Virus record (IMG/VR): IMGVR_UViG_3300047551_002086
Span: 1 to 24,468 of that record
DNA: 24,468 nucleotides
Origin: a virus
Direction: 5' to 3' (one strand)
The position numbers and the translations under genes were made by a program. This document shows, piece after piece, positions 5,687 to 14,256 of the stretch (its first letter is position 1; each line of letters starts with the position of its first letter). The notes beneath the pieces were generated by a model. That model made no database searches. It was not told the DNA's origin and saw only the letters and a program-made list of their open reading frames with translations.

Positions 5687-6082
5687 ATGAGTTTAGACAA
5701 GGAATTATTTGACGGAAAGACGCTTTCTGACCTCTTTTCGGAAATATACAAGAACACGGATTCAAAAAGACAACAAATCAACCAGTACGTTGCAAGTATG
5801 GTGAAACTTATCCGCACACCAGAAGATGCAGCAATTATTGGTCCTGTTATCAAAGATTTTATCGAGGTGAACGTCAAAAACGACGAACACCTCGTTCGTG
5901 TTGCCCAAATAGCACAACGTATTGTAGGAGCAGCAGCTAAGGGTGAAAATATTGATGGTTTGTTAAGTGAAGCTGAAAAGCAAGCTTTACTTGGTGACCT
6001 AAAAATGGAAGTGGAAAAGCTAGAGGACGAAGGAAAGGATATTGAGGAAGATATCTTTGCTATTTCCAAGAGAATTAAGTAA
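5687..6082 (+). CDS. Helical protein of unknown function (131 aa)
   Basis: ATG at 5687 is chosen because GGAGG (5677-5681) precedes it by five bases; an in-frame TTG at 5675 would lie over the ribosome site. The protein is soluble, charged and predicted helical: LFSEIYKNTDSKRQQINQYVASMVKLI, then a PEDAAIIGPVIKDFIEVNVKND segment, a more hydrophobic VAQIAQRIVGAA helix, and a Lys/Glu-rich C-terminal coiled coil (about 95-131). No catalytic motif is visible. It is the first gene after the candidate late promoter and its stop overlaps the next start (TAATG), so it is probably made with the spike protein downstream. A tail-assembly chaperone or a small structural protein would fit; neither can be claimed from the sequence. 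Confidence 0.75.
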   Translation: MSLDKELFDGKTLSDLFSEIYKNTDSKRQQINQYVASMVKLIRTPEDAAIIGPVIKDFIEVNVKNDEHLVRVAQIAQRIVGAAAKGENIDGLLSEAEKQALLGDLKMEVEKLEDEGKDIEEDIFAISKRIK

Positions 6083-7608
6083 TGCCAGGTTCGGGATTTC
6101 GTACATCTGTTAGTAATAAGGGAGTGGCAACACTTCTTCCAGGTGCTCCTGGAAGTCAGGGTGCTGTTACAACCGATTCATTTATTTACGAAGCAGCGCA
6201 GGTTGAAGATATCATCACAAATGAAAGTGATAGCGAATTAAATTCCACACTAAGTTCGACTGCTAACGTGGGTAGAGCAAAGATTAGATTTATGAATACT
6301 TCCCGTGGTACAAATACTAATGAATTACCTTGGGCAGACCCGTTAACCCCGTATCAAACATCATATCCATTAGTTGGTGAATACGTTCTTGTATTTAAAA
6401 TGTTAGGCACCTACTATTATGTTGGACCAATAAATACAAAACGACAAATTACAGATAATGCGGCACCACTTGTTGGTATAGCAGCTAGTCAACCAACGTC
6501 AAATCTATTGAAAAATCAAAGAAAAACTGCGTTGGGAGTTTTGACACAACCAGTAGTAGATATAAATCGTGTAGGAAAAAACTTTAAAAAACAAAAAGTA
6601 TATCCAGTAAAATCATTTGAAGGTGATGTAATTTATCAAGGACGATATGGACAATCTATACGTCTTGGTAGTAGTCAAATGGTTAGTTCGGCTGGCGGTG
6701 AACAATATCCGAATATCATCTTACGGGCAGGACAAGGACCAGCAACAGCCTTAACTACAGATGATAGAGGACCAGCATCACTTACAAATGAATCGCTTAA
6801 TACAGATTTAAGCTCTATCTATATGGTATCTAACCAAATACTACCCTTGGTTCCAGCGACCTATGGAACAAATATACACCTTCGTTCTTTATTGCAAAAA
6901 CCAATAGCGTTTGATGGAGCATCAATTCTGTTAAATTCTGATAGATTGATATTTAATTCTAAAGCAACATCTATTTTTATGTTTTCTAAAAAAGGCATTC
7001 ATCTAAATTCTTTAGAAGATGGATTTAGTGTAGATACTGGTGGTCCAATATTACTAACAACACCAAATACTACATCAATTTTTAGTGAAAAAACAATAGA
7101 CATTACAAGTAAAGAAGATGCCACATTTACTGCAAGACGAGATATAAACGTTTCGGGTGATAGAAATATTACAATTTATGGAAATGAAATTTTTCTAGGT
7201 GGTCGTAGCTCTACAGCATCACCAATAGCTATGGCAAAACCTTTAAAGTTATTTATGTTAGAACTTTTAAGAACATTAATGTCAACGCAACCACTAGTAA
7301 TAGGACCAACGGGTGTAGTAAATCCAGCATTAATTGCTAGATTGTTGGTGGTATATGCAAAGTATATGGTGTTCCCAGATCCATTTAATCCTTTGTGGGC
7401 ATCAAATGATAACTTTGTAATGAAAAGTAACGAACAAACACTTAGCGGACCAACATATCTACCTAAAAATCAATCATTTAAGAATGTTAGTGGATTGGGT
7501 ACTCGTGGAGCAAGTGATGCGGCAAGATTTGGTCGTGAAGAAGCAGATAATGCTGGATTGAAGGGGTTACGAAAACTTTATGATGACGAATTAGCGTCGA
7601 AGTTATAG
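6082..7608 (+). CDS. Baseplate hub/spike candidate with beta-repeat C-terminal region (gp5/VgrG-like)
   Basis: A 508-residue protein. The N-terminal third has beta-rich segments with an OB-fold-like look: VGRAKIRFMN, then YPLVGEYVLVFKM and YYYVGPIN (about 96-118). A second conserved-looking block, EGDVIYQGRYGQSIRLGSS, follows near 180-198, then a PNIILRAGQGP strand. From about 277 to 377 there are short alternating beta segments (ILLNSDRLIFNSK, IHLNS, ILLTTPNT, IDITSKEDATFTA, INVSGDRNITIYGNEIFLGG) like the beta-helical spike of gp5/VgrG. The rest is a helical region and a Lys/Arg/Asp-rich tail. This would form the membrane-piercing tip or hub of the contractile tail. No lysozyme domain like that of T4 gp5 is visible. 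It follows the 131-residue gene with a TAATG overlap and precedes a 905-residue protein by one base. The assignment rests on pattern and context. Confidence 0.52.
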   Translation: MPGSGFRTSVSNKGVATLLPGAPGSQGAVTTDSFIYEAAQVEDIITNESDSELNSTLSSTANVGRAKIRFMNTSRGTNTNELPWADPLTPYQTSYPLVGEYVLVFKMLGTYYYVGPINTKRQITDNAAPLVGIAASQPTSNLLKNQRKTALGVLTQPVVDINRVGKNFKKQKVYPVKSFEGDVIYQGRYGQSIRLGSSQMVSSAGGEQYPNIILRAGQGPATALTTDDRGPASLTNESLNTDLSSIYMVSNQILPLVPATYGTNIHLRSLLQKPIAFDGASILLNSDRLIFNSKATSIFMFSKKGIHLNSLEDGFSVDTGGPILLTTPNTTSIFSEKTIDITSKEDATFTARRDINVSGDRNITIYGNEIFLGGRSSTASPIAMAKPLKLFMLELLRTLMSTQPLVIGPTGVVNPALIARLLVVYAKYMVFPDPFNPLWASNDNFVMKSNEQTLSGPTYLPKNQSFKNVSGLGTRGASDAARFGREEADNAGLKGLRKLYDDELASKL

Positions 7609-7609
7609 T

Positions 7610-10327
7610 ATGGCAACTACTCAACAATTTAAAGAACAATATTTTCAGTCATATATAAAAAACGTTACTAATACACCTAGTAATGAAGTATCCTCTGTTG
7701 CGCAAATACCATCGGATGTTCCATTAGAAACATTAGTAGCGATAACCACATTCAAACCACAAGTAATTCAAGGAACGCAACTACAAAAATATGGACAAAA
7801 TGCACAAATAATCCAAACTGCGGTCGCAGCAAGACTACAACAGTCTGGTATATTTACAACAAATCTACGAAATTTTACCCCATCCATATCAGGTAGAGCT
7901 ATACAAGTACGTGGTGGTAATTCACCATCTTTGGGTAGAAGAATAAATGGAGAGTTATTATCATTAAATCCACGTGATAGAATTTTACGAGGATTAGACC
8001 CAAAAACACGACAACAACTAGAAAGAATACAAGATTTAAGAATATTAAACGACCTGCAACTTAGATTATTACAACAAACACAACGACTAGAACAGCAAAT
8101 AAACAAGTACACAGCTATATTTAATGCGATAGTAAATGGACCAGACGCACTTGTTTCTGCTGGACTAACAATTATCATAGACAAGTTGAATCAACTAGAA
8201 GCAGTGTACAACGCAGCAAAGAATTTGTATCTTGTTGCAAAACGTTTATATGAAAATACAAAACGTGCAATCATCAAAGCGTTATTTAAAGACATTCCAA
8301 AATTTGTAGAACGAGTAAAAAAGGGAATTAGTGTTTTAGATAGAATATTGAAACTACCAGAAATTCCAAGAATACTACGTTTTCCGAAATTACCAAAATT
8401 ACCAAAACTTAATTGGTCTAAAGCGGATTTTTATTCAAAATATAAACTTGCTCTAAAAAATCTTAAAGACAAAAATAGTCAGTTTTTTGATAAAGCGTAT
8501 GACACTGCTCTACAACAATCTGGATACGAAATTTTTGACCCAAATAAAGACAAAATTCAAAGAGCATTTTCTACTGCACGAAATAAATTACGTGAAGCTA
8601 AAGCACAATTCCAAGCTAAGCAAGCTATAAGAACTGCAGCTGTAGAAACTGCAAGAAATCAATTGATTGATAATGTACGACAAGTAAATGCAAATGTAGA
8701 ACGTGAACGTGAACGTATTTTGAAGCAATATGAGAATGCAAAGAGTGCAGGACAAAGATTAAGAGATCAAGTAGGTAGTCGAAAGATGTATTTAACGTCT
8801 GTCGAAGCCGCTCAATTATTAAATTCAAGTAGAGTAAATGTAAGTGTAAAGAATATCTACGGAGAACTACCAACAGGACAAATAACTCCTGATGGAAGAA
8901 CGGTCTATAAAGACAAAGAAAATAAAGTATACGTCCTCCAAACGGCAAGAGAACGAGTTACAGAACTGACAAATAAAACAGTTACGGCGGCGTCAAGTAC
9001 TATTCGGGAAGTAACGTCAGCGGTTGATGCCGTAAGACAAGTAACAAACACAGCAACATTATTATCGGCTGGATTGAATAGTGATGTACTAAAATTAGAA
9101 CTACAACGTAATGCTATTGAAGAAGTAAATAATGTTACACAAATAGCTAGACAAACTTCATCAAGTATAGCAGCTGGTAGTAAAATACCCGTTACAAGTG
9201 GTACATTACAACAAGAAACTCGAATTGATGAAAATACAAAAACTATAACAACAGTATCAAGACGATTACGTGCAACTGACGCTTTACAAGAAGCAGAATT
9301 ATTGAACAGACAAAGAGCACAACAATATGGGTATACTGGTATATTATCATATGATGCATCACAACCAGTTCAAAAAGTGCAAAATGGACAAACAATATAC
9401 GAAGCAAAATTTATTGTGACTTACGCATCTGAATCTGTCAGACAAGTAGTAGAAACACCACAACCACTTACATCAACACCATTTGTACAAGCAAGCGCAA
9501 CTGCAAGACAAATTACTGGTTCATCACAACTTCCACCAACATCGTCATTACGACCAATACCTGGTATGGATATTGTTGCAATACCTAAATTATCTGTATT
9601 TGAAATAACTGCTCTACAAAATAGATTAGCGTCACCGTTTGTATCTGATGAAGAAAAGGCAAGAATACGAGAAATATTAGGTATAAAAAATCAAATAACC
9701 TCTGATTTACAATTACCACCAGACGCAGAATTAGAATTCTCACAAGAAGCTACCAGACCAAATTTATCAATAAGTGTTGCAGGAAATAGAGCAAAACTCA
9801 CATATAATGCAGGTAGAGTGGCAAATGTAGAATATAGTATCGATAATGGAAGAACATGGACTCCTGTAAATCCACCAGCACGTTCTGGTGATATTATACT
9901 TGATAATTTGGAAAATGGTGTATACGCAGCTAGAGTTCGTGGTATACGAGCAGACGGAACACGCACTGCACCATCACAACCAAAAGCAATTGTGGTTCGT
10001 GCAAGTGAACCACGTATATTTAGAACAGAAGCGGAATCAGCAACAGGTGTAAGAATATTATTTGATGATCCTGTAAGTCCGGCAGATATTAGTAAATACC
10101 AATTTACCACTAGAGGTGACAATTCACTGTGGATAGACGCTCTTTCGGCAACAAATGAAAAAAGAGTGGTTCGGTCACCAATTATAGCATATGGATTGGA
10201 AGAAAATAAAACATATACGGTTAGAATACGTGCAGTATATCTTGACGGAACGTTTGGCCCCCCGTCAAACACAGCTACCTTTACCACGTTTAAACTTTAC
10301 ACTCAGGGTGGTGGGGTTATTTCGTAA
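7610..10327 (+). CDS. Large helical virion protein with two C-terminal fibronectin-like domains
   Basis: A 905-residue protein one base after the preceding stop (TAG-T-ATG). Residues 1-110 are Gln-rich. About 115-230 and 300-400 are long charged helices with Gln/Arg/Lys runs typical of coiled coil, interrupted near 245-270 by a proline-patterned KLPKLPKL stretch. A 400-700 region is Thr/Ser/Gln-rich. Two domains of about 85-100 residues close the protein: 714-797 (SISVAGNRAKLTY...VEYSIDNGRTWTPV...YAARVRGIRADG) and 798-895 (PRIFRTEAESATG...YTVRIRAVYLDGTFGPPS). Both have the strand pattern of fibronectin type III folds. Such domains in tail proteins are thought to give weak binding to surface carbohydrate. 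It lies between the spike candidate and the baseplate wedge genes, so a hub- or tube-associated role is likely. A tape-measure role is less likely, as it lacks the expected length and membrane-like segments. No enzymatic motif is visible. Confidence 0.6.
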   Translation: MATTQQFKEQYFQSYIKNVTNTPSNEVSSVAQIPSDVPLETLVAITTFKPQVIQGTQLQKYGQNAQIIQTAVAARLQQSGIFTTNLRNFTPSISGRAIQVRGGNSPSLGRRINGELLSLNPRDRILRGLDPKTRQQLERIQDLRILNDLQLRLLQQTQRLEQQINKYTAIFNAIVNGPDALVSAGLTIIIDKLNQLEAVYNAAKNLYLVAKRLYENTKRAIIKALFKDIPKFVERVKKGISVLDRILKLPEIPRILRFPKLPKLPKLNWSKADFYSKYKLALKNLKDKNSQFFDKAYDTALQQSGYEIFDPNKDKIQRAFSTARNKLREAKAQFQAKQAIRTAAVETARNQLIDNVRQVNANVERERERILKQYENAKSAGQRLRDQVGSRKMYLTSVEAAQLLNSSRVNVSVKNIYGELPTGQITPDGRTVYKDKENKVYVLQTARERVTELTNKTVTAASSTIREVTSAVDAVRQVTNTATLLSAGLNSDVLKLELQRNAIEEVNNVTQIARQTSSSIAAGSKIPVTSGTLQQETRIDENTKTITTVSRRLRATDALQEAELLNRQRAQQYGYTGILSYDASQPVQKVQNGQTIYEAKFIVTYASESVRQVVETPQPLTSTPFVQASATARQITGSSQLPPTSSLRPIPGMDIVAIPKLSVFEITALQNRLASPFVSDEEKARIREILGIKNQITSDLQLPPDAELEFSQEATRPNLSISVAGNRAKLTYNAGRVANVEYSIDNGRTWTPVNPPARSGDIILDNLENGVYAARVRGIRADGTRTAPSQPKAIVVRASEPRIFRTEAESATGVRILFDDPVSPADISKYQFTTRGDNSLWIDALSATNEKRVVRSPIIAYGLEENKTYTVRIRAVYLDGTFGPPSNTATFTTFKLYTQGGGVIS

Positions 10328-10333
10328 AAGTGG

Positions 10334-10351
10334 TCTAAATCGTTCTAAATC
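10334..10351 (+). repeat. Direct repeat TCTAAATC x2, 10-base period
   Basis: TCTAAATC occurs at 10334-10341 and 10344-10351 in the 83-base gap before the baseplate cassette, about one helical turn apart and 13 bases upstream of the candidate late-promoter element. The spacing would suit a dimeric protein bound to one face of DNA. Two short copies can also arise by chance. Confidence 0.35.
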
Positions 10352-10363
10352 ATAGTTTTCAGA

Positions 10364-10373
10364 TATTTAAATA
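10364..10373 (+). promoter_or_regulatory. Candidate late-promoter element TATTTAAATA (copy 2)
   Basis: TATTTAAATA is a perfect ten-base palindrome in the largest gap of the late region. It shares the first six bases with the elements at 5657 and 24352. The next start codon is 37 bases downstream (10411), leaving room for a transcript start, followed by the strong ribosome site AAGGAGAGAG at 10399-10408. If functional, it would drive the whole baseplate cassette. Confidence 0.4.
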
Positions 10374-10410
10374 GAGGGGCTAAAATGGTTATTTTTTCAA
10401 GGAGAGAGAA

Positions 10411-10758
10411 ATGGACAAAACATTATTAAAAGCTTACATCCGTACAGTAGTTGAAGAAGAAGTCAATAGAATTCTTCCTGAACTTTTAGGTGAAGCTGTT
10501 GCACAAATCAAAGGTACGCAACAAGTTAACGAAACAGTATCGGCACCAACTAAGCCAAAACTCGACCGTTCAAAGTTGGCTGCGATGATGGGATTGGAAC
10601 GTGTCGGAGACACCATTACGGCAACCACAAACAATATGGTTCTCCCAAACAACATTCCACAAGGTGTTAATTTAAATGACCCATCTGTTAAACCAGCGGT
10701 AGAAGCTATTACAAAAGACTATAGCGCTTTAATGAAGAAGATGGGATTGAGCAAGTAA
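10411..10758 (+). CDS. Small protein of unknown function (115 aa), first gene of the baseplate cassette
   Basis: Preceded by AAGGAGAGAG (10399-10408), one of the strongest ribosome sites in the window, so probably made in large amounts. Residues 1-33 form an amphipathic helix (LLKAYIRTVVEEEVNRILPELLGEAV) of a kind seen at the N-terminus of small assembly proteins. A Thr/Pro linker follows (about 40-50), then a short helix (DRSKLAAMMGLE), a Thr/Asn/Pro-rich middle and a C-terminal Lys-rich helix ending MKKMGLSK. No cysteines, membrane segment or catalytic motif. One base separates its stop from the gp25 start. A high-copy scaffold, chaperone or adaptor for the baseplate would fit. I do not recognise it. 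Confidence 0.72.
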   Translation: MDKTLLKAYIRTVVEEEVNRILPELLGEAVAQIKGTQQVNETVSAPTKPKLDRSKLAAMMGLERVGDTITATTNNMVLPNNIPQGVNLNDPSVKPAVEAITKDYSALMKKMGLSK

Positions 10759-10759
10759 T

Positions 10760-11203
10760 ATGCCAAACACCACCTATTTAGGTCAACCATTACCATTAAA
10801 TAGAGGGACACGTGGATACTTTCAGTCCACTACCGATACTTTAGAAAATGAAAAATCAAAGTTTATTAACTTGATATTAACCAAGAAAGGCGAACGTGTG
10901 TCAAATCCAAATTTTGGATGCGATTTGTGGCGTTTATTGTTTGAACAAAAGAATGATGAAATACAAGATTTGGCGCAGCAATATATAATCAACGCGGTAC
11001 AGCAATTCATGCCGTATTTAACTTTACAAGAAATTAGAGTAACAAATCTTTCAACATTTCTAAATGACAACAATATAAATTTATATGTCAAATATGGATT
11101 TGTAAATAATCCTCTTGTAAGTGATGAAGTACAATTTTCATTAAATACAAATGTCGCTGGTGGATTGGTAGTTTCGGGAAGAACCACTACACGAAATCTT
11201 TAA
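10760..11203 (+). CDS. Baseplate wedge protein, gp25/GPW family
   Basis: A 147-residue protein of the GPW_gp25 family, the lysozyme-like but non-enzymatic subunit that, with gp6 and gp7, forms the inner ring of contractile baseplates and starts sheath assembly. The family signature is at about 43-62: KGERVSNPNFG followed by CDLWRLLFE, matching G-E-R-x-x-x-P-x-F-G...L-F-E. This segment carries the conserved arginine. The N-terminal part (FINLILTKKGE) and the later YIINAVQQFMPYLTLQEI helix-strand unit are also as expected. T4 gp25 is 132 residues, so the length is normal. It starts one base after the preceding TAA and is followed 12 bases later by gp6, the usual gp25-gp6 order in T4-like phages. 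Confidence 0.88.
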   Translation: MPNTTYLGQPLPLNRGTRGYFQSTTDTLENEKSKFINLILTKKGERVSNPNFGCDLWRLLFEQKNDEIQDLAQQYIINAVQQFMPYLTLQEIRVTNLSTFLNDNNINLYVKYGFVNNPLVSDEVQFSLNTNVAGGLVVSGRTTTRNL

Positions 11204-11215
11204 TAGAGAAACATA

Positions 11216-13159
11216 ATGGCTACAACCAACAACGTACTAAATAAACTATCAGTAGCACCAAAAGAGGTCAGTTACCTTAATAAATCATTCGTAGATTTTA
11301 AGGGTGACCTCATTACGTTTATCAAAAACTATTATCCTAATACATGGACTGACTTTAATGAAGCTAATCCAGGTATGATTATGTTGGAATTAGCAGCGTA
11401 TGTTGGTGATGTACTATCTTTCTATGTTGATAATAGATTCAAAGAAAATATGTTGTCATATGCGGAAGAAGAAGGTAACATTATCGCTATGGCACAAACA
11501 TTTGGATACAAACCAAAAGTTATAGTTCCATCAACAGCGGAAGTTTTAATATCCCAAGTTGTACCTGCACTTGGTGCGGCAGATGGATACATACCCGATG
11601 CAAATTATTTTCTTAAAATAGATAGAAATTCAACGATGTCTACACAAGGACCAAATGTAGTCACGTTTAGAACTACAGAAATCGTAGATTTTGCAGACCC
11701 AACAAATAGATCAATTACTCCACGACAAGTTGACTCGGTTACACTCCTACCAGTAACATATTTGGTGACCAAAACTGTAAAAGTTATCTCGGGTGATATA
11801 AAACAAGAAACTTTTACATTTGGTGATCCAGAAAAATTTTCTACCATAACGATTGGTGACAGTAATGTTACAGGTATTAGTGAAGTAGTTGATGCCGATG
11901 ATTACAAATGGTATGAAGTAGATTATTTGGCACAAGATACTATTATAGATGACCGTGAAGTATCTTACGTTGCATCAGTAAGTGAATCTGTAAGTCCACA
12001 ATACGCAATGAAGTTTAGAACTGTTCCAAGAAGATTTGTAACTAGACTAACTGGAAATAAACAACTACAATTAATATTTGGTTCAGGTCGTGGTAATGTG
12101 TCTGAAGATATTGTATATCTAGATTCGCAACAAGTTGCAAATAGTGAATATGGTACACAACTTGCAAGTGTTTCATTAAGTAATACTGATTTACTAAACA
12201 CAGACAACTTCGGTATAGCACCAGCAAATACTACACTAACTGTAACTTATTTTACTGGTGGTGGTGTTGAATCAAATGTTGCCTCAGGTACAATAGTACA
12301 AACTGGGCAATTAAATGTATTAAACAGAACAACGGAATTTAGTCAGGAAGAACTTGACTTATTTAATGAAATTGTCGGTACGGTTACAGTATTTAATGAA
12401 ATGCCAGCAACAGGTGGACAAAGTGGAGAATCTGTTGAAGAAATTCGTCAACGAGCACTTGCTAGTTTTAGTGCACAAAATCGTGTTGTCACACGTAGAG
12501 ACTATGAAGCACGTGCATTAGCGATGCCTTCAAAATATGGTGCAGTTGCAAAAATATTCGCAATATCTGATGCATTACAAGCAAATATTCAAGCAGAAGT
12601 AACACCAGAACAATTAGATGCTGGTATCAGACAATATGTAGAAAATGATCCAAAACCAAATGCAATCAATTTGTATGTTCTTGGATATAATCAAAGTAAA
12701 AAGATTACAACACTAAACAGTTTAGTAAAACAAAATTTACAACAATATTTGGCACAGTATAGAATGTTAACTGACCAAGTAAACATCCTTGATGCGTTCG
12801 TTGTCAATATTGGTGTAAACTTCGATATTACTGTATACAAAAACTATAATATGTCTGATGTTATAGCGTTATGTTTGGGTGCAATAAAAGACTACTTTGA
12901 CATCGATAAGTGGAATATCAACCAACCAATCAGATTAGGTGATTTGCAATTACTAATACAATCACAAGATGGTGTTCAAAGTGTGAATAGATTGGAAATT
13001 GTTAACAAATACTTCTTCAAGGATGGTAGAGATTACCAACTATATCGTTATGACATAGCAGAAGCAACTGTAGATGGTGTAGTATATCCATCACTTGACC
13101 CGTGTATCTTCGAGATTAGATATCCTGAAGATGATATTATAGGAAGCGCAAGACAATGA
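11216..13159 (+). CDS. Baseplate wedge protein gp6 (Baseplate_J family)
   Basis: A 647-residue protein matching T4 gp6 in size (660 aa) and plan. Two copies with one gp7/gpI form the trifurcation unit of the wedge. The N-terminus has the characteristic NEANPGMIMLELAAYVGDVL block (about 47-66) followed by SFYVDNRFKENML. The Baseplate_J core lies about 380-470, with SVEEIRQRALASFSAQNR and VVTRRDYEARALAMP (the RDYE segment near 427). The C-terminal part has FDITVYKNYNMSDVIA and a strand-rich end with NRLEI. It follows gp25 directly. The last four bases overlap the next start (ATGA), so the beta-rich protein downstream is probably translated in fixed proportion. Confidence 0.88.
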   Translation: MATTNNVLNKLSVAPKEVSYLNKSFVDFKGDLITFIKNYYPNTWTDFNEANPGMIMLELAAYVGDVLSFYVDNRFKENMLSYAEEEGNIIAMAQTFGYKPKVIVPSTAEVLISQVVPALGAADGYIPDANYFLKIDRNSTMSTQGPNVVTFRTTEIVDFADPTNRSITPRQVDSVTLLPVTYLVTKTVKVISGDIKQETFTFGDPEKFSTITIGDSNVTGISEVVDADDYKWYEVDYLAQDTIIDDREVSYVASVSESVSPQYAMKFRTVPRRFVTRLTGNKQLQLIFGSGRGNVSEDIVYLDSQQVANSEYGTQLASVSLSNTDLLNTDNFGIAPANTTLTVTYFTGGGVESNVASGTIVQTGQLNVLNRTTEFSQEELDLFNEIVGTVTVFNEMPATGGQSGESVEEIRQRALASFSAQNRVVTRRDYEARALAMPSKYGAVAKIFAISDALQANIQAEVTPEQLDAGIRQYVENDPKPNAINLYVLGYNQSKKITTLNSLVKQNLQQYLAQYRMLTDQVNILDAFVVNIGVNFDITVYKNYNMSDVIALCLGAIKDYFDIDKWNINQPIRLGDLQLLIQSQDGVQSVNRLEIVNKYFFKDGRDYQLYRYDIAEATVDGVVYPSLDPCIFEIRYPEDDIIGSARQ

Positions 13160-14256
13160 GATTATTCCTAACCGCATCAGCAGACACTACACTATATCAA
13201 CGGTTTTCAACAACGAACGCCGGAATGGATGAAATACTTGAAGTTGGTAAAGTAGCAGCTCCAGAAGATTTAGGAATTGCATATACCGGTAGTGCAGCAC
13301 GAACAATAATTAATTTTACACTACCTGTAAGTGGAACGATACCAGAAACGGCTTCATTCCATCTTAATTTAAAAATTGCAAATGCACAAAAACTACAATA
13401 TCTACAAGAACTAAAAGTTTATGAAGTTTCTGGTTCTTGGGATGAAGGTAGTGGATATTCTATAGAAACAAATAATGTAAGAATACAATTATATTCTGGT
13501 AGTACATATGTTGGTGACTTTGACCCAACCAAAATTGTAGCGACTAATGATGGTGCAACTTGGAACAATAGAAACACATCAACAAGTGCTTCGTGGACGG
13601 TGGCTGGTGGTGACTACTACGCAAATCCAACTCAGAGTGTAATATTATCTGCATATCCGTTGGAAGATTTACGAATCAACGTAACGGACATAATGTATTC
13701 TGTATTGGTAGATAATAGAGATTTCAAAGGATTCCTAGTTAAATTATCACCAGCGTATGAAACAAGTAGTTTAAATCAAAGTAACATTAAATTTTTCTCT
13801 AGACAAACTCATACAGTACACGAACCAATTTTGGAAGTTGTGTGGGATACAAACACATTCTCTACAGGTTCATTAAAACCAATTCCTAACACATATGATA
13901 TTGAAGTAGTTCCACAAAATCCAAAAGAAACATACATTCGTGGGTCAAAAGAACGTGTACGATTTGTTGTTAGAGATAAATACCCACGCAAGAACTTTGA
14001 TTCTACCTTACGATATGCAAGTAGATACTATCTACCAACATCATCATACTTTGGTATTGTTGACCGACAAGCAGGAACAACTTTATCACCTATTGATGCA
14101 TACGCAAAATTAGATTGTGATGCAACAGGTTCGTATTTTGTTTTAGATACATCAAATTTGTATAAAAACAGAAATTATGCAGTCAATTTAGAAATTGATA
14201 ACGGAAGTTCGGACAAAACTACTATTCCTGAAATATTTACGTTCTGGGTAAAATAA
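13156..14256 (+). CDS. Baseplate-associated protein with DNRLRE-like beta domain
   Basis: A 366-residue protein overlapping the gp6 stop. About residues 1-230 follow the pattern of DNRLRE-type domains (beta-sandwich modules better known from cell-surface proteins): an N-terminal 'aDttly...G...lev' run (TASADTTLYQRF, DEILEVGK), a RTIINFTLP strand (50-57), LKVYEVSGSWDEGSGY (86-101), GATWNNRN (133-140), INVTDIMYSVLVD (174-186), GFLVKLS (192-198) and a closing IKFFSRQ...PILEVVW (211-230). Residues 231-366 are another beta-rich region with a YIRGSKERVRFVVRDKYPRKNFD segment. It probably decorates the wedge and may bind a surface polymer. The matching to DNRLRE is by eye and not by search. Position after gp6 is also where other T4-like phages place gp8-type proteins, which this does not obviously resemble. 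Stop TAA abuts the ATG of the next gene with no gap. Confidence 0.62.
   Translation: MRLFLTASADTTLYQRFSTTNAGMDEILEVGKVAAPEDLGIAYTGSAARTIINFTLPVSGTIPETASFHLNLKIANAQKLQYLQELKVYEVSGSWDEGSGYSIETNNVRIQLYSGSTYVGDFDPTKIVATNDGATWNNRNTSTSASWTVAGGDYYANPTQSVILSAYPLEDLRINVTDIMYSVLVDNRDFKGFLVKLSPAYETSSLNQSNIKFFSRQTHTVHEPILEVVWDTNTFSTGSLKPIPNTYDIEVVPQNPKETYIRGSKERVRFVVRDKYPRKNFDSTLRYASRYYLPTSSYFGIVDRQAGTTLSPIDAYAKLDCDATGSYFVLDTSNLYKNRNYAVNLEIDNGSSDKTTIPEIFTFWVK

Noticed and set aside
5671-6069. 132-residue minus-strand ORF with serine-rich sequence
   Set aside because: It mirrors the real + strand gene at 5687-6082, has low-complexity Ser/Phe composition and no ribosome site or conserved-looking motif.
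9691-10287. 198-residue minus-strand ORF
   Set aside because: It lies fully within the fibronectin-like region of the + strand gene, whose domain pattern is clear; the reverse frame shows no recognisable domain.
7610-10327. Tape-measure protein
   Set aside because: The coiled-coil stretches suggested it, but C-terminal fibronectin-like domains, lack of membrane-like segments and the position between spike and wedge genes fit poorly.
10328-10410. A terminator in the gap before the baseplate cassette
   Set aside because: There is a T run at 10391-10397 (ATTTTTTC), but no GC-rich inverted repeat precedes it; the bases just upstream are AT-rich without a stem.
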